Source of the DNA: Amphritea japonica ATCC BAA-1530
Lineage (GTDB): Bacteria > Pseudomonadota > Gammaproteobacteria > Pseudomonadales > Balneatricaceae
Reading direction: 5' to 3'
DNA: 64,000 nt
NCBI RefSeq assembly: GCF_016592435.1
Contig: NZ_AP014545.1
Coordinates: 620,001-684,000, forward strand
The position numbers were made by a program, and so were the translations under genes. Positions 55,171 to 64,000 of the stretch are shown here, one piece after another (within the stretch, counting starts at the first letter, position 1; each line of letters opens with the position of its first letter). Under the pieces are notes generated by a model. It had not been told where the DNA came from. It made no database searches and worked only from the letters and a program-made list of their open reading frames with translations.

Positions 55171-55895
55171 AGGATACTGTGCCTAATCAATCGGCAGATA
55201 ATGAGATGGTCAGTGAATATAAGGTCGATGGCCCTTTCTTGGGCGCGTTGAAAAGAGACCTGTTGCTTTCTTATCGTCGCAAAAGTGACCTGGTTAACCC
55301 ACTGATCTTCTTTCTGATGGTGGCAACACTATTTCCTCTGGGAGTGAGTCCAGATCCTGGGTTTTTAGCTGATGTTGCACCCGGTGTGGTTTGGGTCGCT
55401 GCACTGTTGGCGACCTTGTTATCGATGGATAGCTTGTTTCGTTCTGATTTTGAGGACGGCACTCTGGAGCAAATGCTGCTTAGCCCTCAGCCACTATATA
55501 TGGTGGTATTGGCTAAAGTGCTTGCGCACTGGATGCTAACCGGGTTGCCGTTAACGTTGTTGGCGCCTTTGCTGGGTGTCATGTTGTTTCTACCCGCAGA
55601 TGGGATGAGTGGTCTGGTGATTAGTTTATTACTGGGTACTCCTACGCTGAGTCTGGTGGGTGCAATAGGTGCAGCATTAACCGTTGGCTTGCGTAAAGGG
55701 GGGGTGTTGATTTCGCTATTGGTACTACCTCTCTATATTCCTGTGCTGATATTTGGCAGTGCTGCAGTTCAGGGAGCAGTAACAGGGCTTCCGTTAGGTG
55801 GGTATTTTGCCATATTGGGTGCGATGCTCTCGCTTGGGTTGGTGATGGCTCCGTTGGCAATTGGTGCCGCATTAAGAATTAGTGTAAGTGGGTAA
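55167..55895 (+). CDS. ccmB: Heme exporter membrane protein CcmB
   Basis: Inner-membrane partner of CcmA. 242 residues with six membrane helices. Family motifs are LKRDLLLSYRRKSDLVNPLI and LFRSDFEDGTLEQMLLSPQP. An N-terminal extension of about 25 polar residues precedes the usual start. It is in ATGA overlap with ccmA. Confidence 0.94.
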   Translation: MKDTVPNQSADNEMVSEYKVDGPFLGALKRDLLLSYRRKSDLVNPLIFFLMVATLFPLGVSPDPGFLADVAPGVVWVAALLATLLSMDSLFRSDFEDGTLEQMLLSPQPLYMVVLAKVLAHWMLTGLPLTLLAPLLGVMLFLPADGMSGLVISLLLGTPTLSLVGAIGAALTVGLRKGGVLISLLVLPLYIPVLIFGSAAVQGAVTGLPLGGYFAILGAMLSLGLVMAPLAIGAALRISVSG

Positions 55896-55915
55896 TAACC
55901 CTTTAAGGTTGAAAA

Positions 55916-56668
55916 ATGGCTGATAAAAAGTGGATGCCTCGTTGGTTCTATCAACTTGCTTCTCCTCGCTGGTGTTATGACATTACAGGAAAATTACTAC
56001 CGATTTTTGCTATAGCTGCTGTAGTGATGTTGGTGGCAGGTGCTGTCTGGGCCTTGGTCTTTGCTCCGGCTGATTATCAGCAGGGGAATAGCTTCCGGAT
56101 AATCTATATTCATGTTCCTGCTTCTATTCTGGCGCAATCTTGTTACATGTTGATGGCTGTCGCCGGCGCGATTGGCCTGATCTGGAAAATGAAAGTCGCT
56201 GATATGGTCGCTAAGTCCTGTGCACCTATTGGCGCTACGATAGCTATTTTATCTCTGGCGACGGGTGCTATCTGGGGGAAGCCGACCTGGGGCTCCTGGT
56301 GGGTATGGGATGCTCGCTTGACCTCAATGTTGATTTTGTTCTTCCTTTATCTTGGGATAATTGCCCTTAATTCTGCTATTGAAAATGCCCAGACTGCTGC
56401 TCAGTCGACAGCGGTATTGGCTTTGGTAGGTTTGGTGAATATTCCTATCATCAAATATTCTGTGGACTGGTGGAATACATTGCATCAGCCCGCGACGTTT
56501 ACACTGACTGAGCGTCCAGCAATGCCTTCAGAGATGTGGGTACCATTGTTGGTTATGGTGATCGGCTTCTACTGTTTTTTTGCCGTGGCGATGATGCTGC
56601 GCTTACGTAATGAAATTATCCAGCGCGAGCGTCGTAGCAGCTGGGTACGTGACCTGATTACCGGTTGA
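55916..56668 (+). CDS. ccmC: Heme handling protein CcmC
   Basis: Attaches heme to CcmE in the periplasm. The 250 residues have six membrane helices. The tryptophan-rich motif is KPTWGSWWVWDARLTSMLIL, flanked by the conserved histidines in IYIHVPASILAQ and VDWWNTLHQPA. It lies 20 bases after ccmB and is followed directly by ccmD. Confidence 0.95.
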   Translation: MADKKWMPRWFYQLASPRWCYDITGKLLPIFAIAAVVMLVAGAVWALVFAPADYQQGNSFRIIYIHVPASILAQSCYMLMAVAGAIGLIWKMKVADMVAKSCAPIGATIAILSLATGAIWGKPTWGSWWVWDARLTSMLILFFLYLGIIALNSAIENAQTAAQSTAVLALVGLVNIPIIKYSVDWWNTLHQPATFTLTERPAMPSEMWVPLLVMVIGFYCFFAVAMMLRLRNEIIQRERRSSWVRDLITG

Positions 56669-56678
56669 GGGAATTACC

Positions 56679-56858
56679 TTGAGTTTTGAATCATTTGCCG
56701 AATTTATCGACATGGGTGGCCATGGCCTCTATGTCTGGTTGAGCTATGCAATTGCGTTGGTTGTGATTGTTTCTAATATAGTAAATCCTTTGATGCAAAA
56801 GCGTCAGATCTTTATCGAGCAGGCCCGCAGGCTGCGCAGGGAGAATCCGAAGTCATGA
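56679..56858 (+). CDS. ccmD: Heme exporter small subunit CcmD
   Basis: A small protein starting at TTG 56679, 59 residues: [20 protein letters not shown], a membrane helix (about 16-38), then the basic tail [17 protein letters not shown]. The GGHGLYVW motif is diagnostic of CcmD, which links CcmC, CcmE and CcmAB. GAGGG (56667-56671) overlaps the ccmC stop and is the ribosome site. It overlaps ccmE by 4 bases (ATGA). It is easily missed because of size and TTG start. Confidence 0.9.
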   Translation: MSFESFAEFIDMGGHGLYVWLSYAIALVVIVSNIVNPLMQKRQIFIEQARRLRRENPKS

Positions 56859-57316
56859 ACCCGAAACGTAAGCAGCGCCTGATTATCGTGTTATTTATTG
56901 TGTTTGGTGCGGCGATAGCTGTAGGACTGGTGATGTACGCGCTGAATCAGAATATTAACCTCTTTTATTCGCCAACGGATATCGTTGAGAATAAAGCGCC
57001 AGAGGGAACTCGCATAAGGGCGGGAGGTATGGTCGTTGAAGGCAGTGTGATACGTGATACTCAAAGCCTTAAGGTTACATTCGATATGACTGACTACGCT
57101 AATGCGGTGACAGTGACTTTTACGGGTATCTTGCCTGATCTGTTCCGTGAGGGGCAGGGAATCGTGGCTCAGGGAGCTATGAATAGTGAAGGTGTATTTG
57201 AGGCGGTGGAAGTACTGGCTAAGCATGATGAGAATTATATGCCGCCAGAGGTTGCTGAGGCACTGGAAAAAGCCGGCAAAATGCCTGATCAAATCCGTGC
57301 ACAGGGAGCTGAGTAA
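56855..57316 (+). CDS. ccmE: Periplasmic heme chaperone CcmE
   Basis: Carries heme covalently from CcmC to CcmF. The 153 residues have an N-terminal membrane anchor (about 8-29) and a beta-barrel domain. The heme-binding His124 is in the motif [32 protein letters not shown] is the typical N-terminus. It sits 2 bases before ccmF. Confidence 0.96.
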   Translation: MNPKRKQRLIIVLFIVFGAAIAVGLVMYALNQNINLFYSPTDIVENKAPEGTRIRAGGMVVEGSVIRDTQSLKVTFDMTDYANAVTVTFTGILPDLFREGQGIVAQGAMNSEGVFEAVEVLAKHDENYMPPEVAEALEKAGKMPDQIRAQGAE

Positions 57317-57318
57317 TT

Positions 57319-59280
57319 ATGATTCCTGAACTGGGACAATATGCGCTGATTCTGGCGCTTTGCATGTCTGCTTTACTTGCAGTAGTACCGATGGTGGGTG
57401 CTTCTGTAGGTAATGCGTTATTGATGAATTACGCCCGGCCCTTAGCTATGGGTATGTTTTTCTTTCTTATCATTAGTATTCTTTGTTTGGGTTATTCCTT
57501 CGTTGTTGATGATTTTTCCGTCGCTTATGTTGCGACGAACTCTAATACTTTATTACCCTGGTATTATAAGATCAGTGCAATCTGGGGGGGGCATGAAGGC
57601 TCTCTATTACTCTGGGTTGTGATCCTGAGCGGCTGGACAGTCGCCGTTGCCGTAAAGAGTAAAAACCTGCCACTGGAAATTATCTCCAGGGTGCTTGGGG
57701 TGATGGGGATCACCGGTGTGGGCTTTATACTCTTCACCTTGATGACATCCAGTCCATTTGACCGTCATTTGCCACAGTTCCCCGTTGAAGGCGGAGATCT
57801 TAATCCACTACTGCAGGATATCGGCCTGATTATTCATCCGCCGATGCTGTATATGGGCTATGTAGGTTTTTCGGTTGCGTTTGCCTTTGCTATCGCTGCC
57901 TTATTAACGGGACGATTAGATTCGGCATGGGCACGCTGGTCACGCCCCTGGACATCGGTTGCCTGGGCTTTTCTGACACTGGGTATTGCTCTGGGAAGCT
58001 GGTGGGCATACTACGAGCTTGGCTGGGGCGGCTGGTGGTTCTGGGATCCGGTGGAAAATGCATCCTTTATGCCCTGGCTGGTTGGTACTGCACTGGTTCA
58101 CTCTTTAGCGGTTACCGAGAAGCGCGGGGTCTTTAAAAGCTGGACTGTGCTATTAGCCATTTTTGCTTTCTCTCTGAGTTTGTTAGGTACATTTCTGGTA
58201 CGTTCTGGGGTTTTAACCTCAGTACATGCTTTTGCCTCTGACCCTGATCGCGGTTATTTTATTTTGGCCTTACTGGTCATTACGATTGGCGGCTCTCTTA
58301 TTCTGTACGCGGTAAAAGCCGGTAATGTGAAGAGTGAATCAAGCTTTGCGCTGCTGTCTCGCGAATCATTGCTGTTAGTCAATAATATTTTGTTAGTGGT
58401 GTCGGCGATGATGGTTCTGTTGGGGACAATCTACCCATTGATTGTCGATGCGATGGGCTGGGGTAAAATCTCAGTGGGCCCTCCGTACTTCAATTCACTC
58501 TTTGTTCCGCTGATGTTACTCGTGTCCGGAGTGTTGGGCATAGGTGTTGCGTCCCGGTGGCGAGATACGTCTGTTTCTTTTCTATTGAAGCAGCTTTGGT
58601 TACCTGCTGTAGCTAGTGTGATAGCAGGGTTATTGTCTCAGTACCTTTATGCTGGTGAGTTTAATTTAGTTGTTGCGGGTGTTATGACCCTGGTCTTTTG
58701 GGTTGTCTTCAGTAGCGTGCGAGATTTTTGGAAGAAGATCTCTGGTCGTAGCAATCTGAAAGCAGCTGTAGCCGGTATGTCACGTAGCTATTTTGGCATG
58801 ATTCTGGCCCATACCGGACTGGCAGTTGCTGTGGTTGGTGTGGTGATGGTGACAACTTACAACGAAGAGCGTGATTTGAGAATGGCGCCGGGTGAGGTGC
58901 TTAGCTTTAATGAGTATCAGTTTGAGTTTATCGGAGCTAAGAAAGTTCAGGGGCCCAACTATAGTTCAGATATGGGCGTGATACGGGTCCTGTATAAGGG
59001 TGAGGTTTATGGCGAACTGAATCCGGAAAAACGCTTTTATCCGGCACGGGGTAATGTCATGACGGAAGCGGATATCGATCCAGGACTTTTCCGGGATCTG
59101 TATGTCGCTCTGGGTGAACCGCTGGGGAATGGTGCCTGGGCTGTTCGTGTTCAGCATAAGCCTTTTGTTCGCTGGCTCTGGCTTGGTGGTTTGCTGATGA
59201 CAGCAGGAGGCCTCTTGGCCGCGACTGACCCTCGATACCGTAAACAAGCCCAGCGTGATGCCGCCCGTGCGGCTGCCTGA
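57319..59280 (+). CDS. ccmF: Cytochrome c heme lyase subunit CcmF
   Basis: The large membrane component of heme ligation. 653 residues with about 15 membrane helices. The WWD domain is ELGWGGWWFWDPVENASFMP. Conserved His-bearing segments include IWGGHEGSLLLW and LIIHPPMLYMGYVG. It is the usual length for the family. Confidence 0.97.
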   Translation: MIPELGQYALILALCMSALLAVVPMVGASVGNALLMNYARPLAMGMFFFLIISILCLGYSFVVDDFSVAYVATNSNTLLPWYYKISAIWGGHEGSLLLWVVILSGWTVAVAVKSKNLPLEIISRVLGVMGITGVGFILFTLMTSSPFDRHLPQFPVEGGDLNPLLQDIGLIIHPPMLYMGYVGFSVAFAFAIAALLTGRLDSAWARWSRPWTSVAWAFLTLGIALGSWWAYYELGWGGWWFWDPVENASFMPWLVGTALVHSLAVTEKRGVFKSWTVLLAIFAFSLSLLGTFLVRSGVLTSVHAFASDPDRGYFILALLVITIGGSLILYAVKAGNVKSESSFALLSRESLLLVNNILLVVSAMMVLLGTIYPLIVDAMGWGKISVGPPYFNSLFVPLMLLVSGVLGIGVASRWRDTSVSFLLKQLWLPAVASVIAGLLSQYLYAGEFNLVVAGVMTLVFWVVFSSVRDFWKKISGRSNLKAAVAGMSRSYFGMILAHTGLAVAVVGVVMVTTYNEERDLRMAPGEVLSFNEYQFEFIGAKKVQGPNYSSDMGVIRVLYKGEVYGELNPEKRFYPARGNVMTEADIDPGLFRDLYVALGEPLGNGAWAVRVQHKPFVRWLWLGGLLMTAGGLLAATDPRYRKQAQRDAARAAA

Positions 59281-59318
59281 TTTGATTTTTCGATAGGCAT
59301 TTTTCGATAGGAATACTG

Positions 59319-59849
59319 ATGCGCCGATTAATAGCTATTTTACCTTTAGTTCTGTTTGTGGGTTTAGGCCTGTTTCTCTGGAACGGCATAGGCAAAGACA
59401 GCACGACGATTCCCTCGCCGTTGATCGATAAGCCGATGCCGGATTTTCGTCTGACAGCGCTGCTTGATGAACAGCGGATTCTGACAGCCGCCGATCTGAA
59501 AGGGCGTCCAGCACTGCTGAATGTCTGGGCTACATGGTGTCCAACCTGTAAGCAGGAACATGCACAACTGAATCGTATTGCGCGCGATGAAGGTGTCACT
59601 ATTTATGGTGTTAACTATAAGGATGATCGGGCTAAGGCGCAGGTTTGGCTGGATAAATACCTGAACCCTTATGCTCTGAATATCTTTGATCCAGAAGGTA
59701 AGCTTGGTTTGAATCTTGGCGTATATGGCGCTCCAGAAACGTTTATTCTGGATGCTCAGGGTGTTATTCGCTATAAGCACGTAGGGGCAGTTGATCAAAG
59801 GGTCTGGAGCCAGTTGCGTGAGAGAATGAAGCAGTTGGAGGGGAACTGA
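59319..59849 (+). CDS. ccmG: Thiol:disulfide oxidoreductase CcmG (DsbE)
   Basis: Reduces apocytochrome c cysteines in the periplasm. The 176 residues have an N-terminal membrane anchor (about 4-22) and a thioredoxin fold with active site WATWCPTCKQEH and the cis-Pro loop YGAPETFILD typical of CcmG. It overlaps ccmH by one base (TGATG). Confidence 0.96.
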   Translation: MRRLIAILPLVLFVGLGLFLWNGIGKDSTTIPSPLIDKPMPDFRLTALLDEQRILTAADLKGRPALLNVWATWCPTCKQEHAQLNRIARDEGVTIYGVNYKDDRAKAQVWLDKYLNPYALNIFDPEGKLGLNLGVYGAPETFILDAQGVIRYKHVGAVDQRVWSQLRERMKQLEGN

Positions 59850-60322
59850 TGCTGCGATTTTTTTGCTTAGTTGCGTTATTTTGCTTTAGTGGTTTAGCTG
59901 CTGCGGCCATCGATACTTATGAATTTAGTGATGATGCTACCCGGGAACGGTTCCAGTCTTTAGCGGCAGAATTACGCTGTCCTAAATGTCAGAATCAAAA
60001 CATTGCCGATTCCAACTCCCCTATTGCAAAAGACCTACGTGTAGAACTTCATCGGATGTTAGAAGATGGTGCTGACGATGATCAGATTGTTGATTTCATG
60101 GTGACTCGCTATGGTGAATTTGTACTTTATCGCCCACGGGTATCCAACCAGACATATCTGCTTTGGTATGGGCCTGCCGCGTTATTACTGATAGGTGTCG
60201 TAGTGGTATTGGTTGTCAGTGGAAAACGAAAGAAAGTAGAGCCGGGTAAGCCGAAGAGTGGCTTGAGCGATACAGAAAAACAGCGACTTGATCAGCTATT
60301 GAAACAGGAAGAGGATAAATGA
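59849..60322 (+). CDS. ccmH: Cytochrome c maturation protein CcmH
   Basis: Presents reduced apocytochrome for heme attachment. 157 residues with a signal peptide (cleavage after LAAAA, about 20), the redox motif LRCPKCQNQNIADSNSPIAK, and a C-terminal membrane helix (about 103-126). It is the short CcmH type, with the TPR part encoded separately as ccmI, 4 bases overlapping. Confidence 0.95.
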   Translation: MLRFFCLVALFCFSGLAAAAIDTYEFSDDATRERFQSLAAELRCPKCQNQNIADSNSPIAKDLRVELHRMLEDGADDDQIVDFMVTRYGEFVLYRPRVSNQTYLLWYGPAALLLIGVVVVLVVSGKRKKVEPGKPKSGLSDTEKQRLDQLLKQEEDK

Positions 60323-61575
60323 CGGCGCTATGGCTAGGAATCGCACTGCTTTCACTTTTGGCAGTCGCATTTGTGTTACTTCCGGTATACCGGGCCCGAC
60401 AGTTAGAGGCTGACAGCCTGCCTGATGTAAATCGTCGGGAGCTGAATATTACGATCTATCAGGAGCGTTTGTCTGAGTTGGATGCTGAATTAACAGCAGG
60501 AACTCTGGATCAGGAAAACTATGCTTCACTGAAACTGGAATTGGAACGTAACCTGCTCCAGGATGTTGATGATACGGTTGAAAGTTCGTCAACGATTGCG
60601 ATTAATGTTACGCGTCAGTCAATTATTACGGCGTTTGTATTAGCTATGCTGTTACCCGCAATGGGTTTGGCTTTATACAGTCAGTATGGTCGCTCAAGTG
60701 ATTTGTCCGTTGCACTGAATCAACCGGCTGATCCTTTCAATGGTAAGCAGCCTACAGTCGATGAAGCGATCGCTGCGTTGCAGGATAAGCTTACGCAGCA
60801 GCCTGAAAATCCTGAAGGTTGGTACTTGTTAGCGAATACGTTTATGAGTATGCAGAACTATACGGCTGCTGCCGAGGGTTATGCTAATGCGCTGACATAC
60901 CTGCCTAAAGATGCGCCTCAGTACGCAGGGGTTAATGGTCAGTATGCTCAGGCGCTGTTTTTTGCCAGTAATGGGACAATGAATGACCAGATTCGTAAGG
61001 AAGTTGAAAAAACGCTGACGCTCGAGCCTTTTGAAGTGACCGCTTTGGGGTTGTTAGGAATAGAGGCCTATGAATCGGGTAATTATCGTGATGCCATGGG
61101 GTTCTGGCAGAAGGGGTTGCGTAATGCAACGGGTGAACAGGCTGATTCTTTGAGATCAGGCGTACGCTCTGCCCGGGATAAGCTTATAGCGGCAGGTGAG
61201 ACTGTTCCGGATCTGCCTGAAATTGTGGAGGCAAAACTAGAGCTGACAGTGAGTTTAAAGCCTGAGCTTCAGAGTTTAGTCAAACCGGATATGACGGTCT
61301 TTGTCTTTGCACGACCGGTAGGCGGTCGTATGCCCCTGGCAGCAAAGCGCTTAACAGTTGCTGATTTGCCCGTATCTTTGGTTCTGGACGATAGTCTTTC
61401 TATGAGTCCGGATGCGCTGCTTTCTTCTGCCGATCAGGTTGAAGTTGTTGCACGCATATCTGCGTCAGGACAGCCTCGGCCTGCGGCTGGAGATTTGAGT
61501 GGAATGATTTCTCCTGTTGCTGTTCATGATCAAGTTGATATATTAGAACTATCTATTGATCAAGTTGTTGAATGA
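60319..61575 (+). CDS. ccmI: Cytochrome c maturation TPR protein CcmI
   Basis: Binds the C-termini of apocytochromes. The 418 residues have two N-terminal membrane helices (about 4-24 and 96-116) separated by a cytoplasmic leucine-zipper-like segment. TPR units follow (about 150-290; GWYLLANTFMSMQNYTAAAE; LGLLGIEAYESGNYRDAMGF), then a C-terminal beta domain. It ends the ccmA-I operon. Confidence 0.92.
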   Translation: MTALWLGIALLSLLAVAFVLLPVYRARQLEADSLPDVNRRELNITIYQERLSELDAELTAGTLDQENYASLKLELERNLLQDVDDTVESSSTIAINVTRQSIITAFVLAMLLPAMGLALYSQYGRSSDLSVALNQPADPFNGKQPTVDEAIAALQDKLTQQPENPEGWYLLANTFMSMQNYTAAAEGYANALTYLPKDAPQYAGVNGQYAQALFFASNGTMNDQIRKEVEKTLTLEPFEVTALGLLGIEAYESGNYRDAMGFWQKGLRNATGEQADSLRSGVRSARDKLIAAGETVPDLPEIVEAKLELTVSLKPELQSLVKPDMTVFVFARPVGGRMPLAAKRLTVADLPVSLVLDDSLSMSPDALLSSADQVEVVARISASGQPRPAAGDLSGMISPVAVHDQVDILELSIDQVVE

Positions 61576-61595
61576 GTATTAGCGTTCGGCATAAT
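61568..61595 (+). promoter_or_regulatory. Putative sigma-70 promoter of zipA
   Basis: TTGAAT (61568-61573) and CATAAT (61590-61595) with a 16-base spacer, ending about 49 bases before the zipA ATG. The -35 overlaps the end of ccmI. It is a fair but not strong match. Confidence 0.4.
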
Positions 61596-61644
61596 AGAGA
61601 TGACGAACCACGCATATAAATTTGAATAAGGGTAGCATCAGGCG

Positions 61645-64000
<2,356 letters not shown>

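Overview
This window is from the chromosome of a polarly flagellated, probably marine gammaproteobacterium. Gene order resembles Pseudomonas and Vibrio (flgJKL, fliC-flaG-fliDST, fleQSR, fliE to fliR, flhBAFG, fliA, cheYZAB, motCD, parC/parP). Moderate GC, Oceanospirillaceae-like proteins and a c-type cytochrome maturation operon point to the Amphritea/Neptunomonas/Marinobacterium group. The genus is inference, because no database search was possible.

Layout. 1-3605: end of flgJ, then flgK and flgL (+). 3673-7938: flagellin fliC and the filament genes flaG, fliD, fliS and a fliT-like gene, all on the minus strand, with fliC under a near-consensus sigma-28 promoter. 8364-12393: master regulator genes fleQ, fleS, fleR (+). 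12394-25281: a non-flagellar acetate module: acetyl-CoA synthetase acs, the CrbR/ErdR-type regulator, a secreted trypsin-like protease overlapping the giant transporter-kinase CrbS/MxtR, a two-gene sodium:solute symporter, a DUF294 cNMP/CBS/nucleotidyltransferase protein and a DEDDh exonuclease. 25454-38690: fliEFGHIJ, fliK, fliLMNOPQR, flhB (basal body, C ring, export gate, export ATPase). 38888-44156: flhA, flhF, flhG, fliA. 44221-52541: cheY, cheZ, cheA, cheB, motC, motD, parC, a parP-like CheW-domain gene and a DUF2802 gene. 52543-54376 (minus): an FlhB C-terminal paralogue and a FliK-like gene. 54532-61575: complete ccmABCDEFGHI. 61645 to the end: zipA and the start of ligA.

The genes form a transcriptional hierarchy. 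FleQ with sigma-54 would start class II operons. Sigma-54-like -24/-12 elements lie before fliK and flhA and a weaker one before fliE, and FleQ-box-like 14-mers lie before fleQ, fliE and flhA. FleS/FleR would then act on class III genes, and FliA (sigma-28) on fliC. FlhF and FlhG set pole and number of flagella, and ParC/ParP would place the chemotaxis array at the pole.

Points most worth checking: cheB has a 7-T run whose zero frame is broken but which forms a perfect U UUU UUC slippery heptamer restoring the exact CheB sequence on a -1 slip. The CheA linker carries three short repeats resembling the CheY-binding N-terminus of FliM, apparently in place of a P2 domain. The same CCAGAG hexanucleotide has expanded in two unrelated genes (28 and 17 units). 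No stand-alone cheW is present where it is normally found. A secreted serine protease is translationally coupled to the acetate sensor kinase. No rRNA, tRNA, CRISPR array, insertion sequence or prophage was seen.
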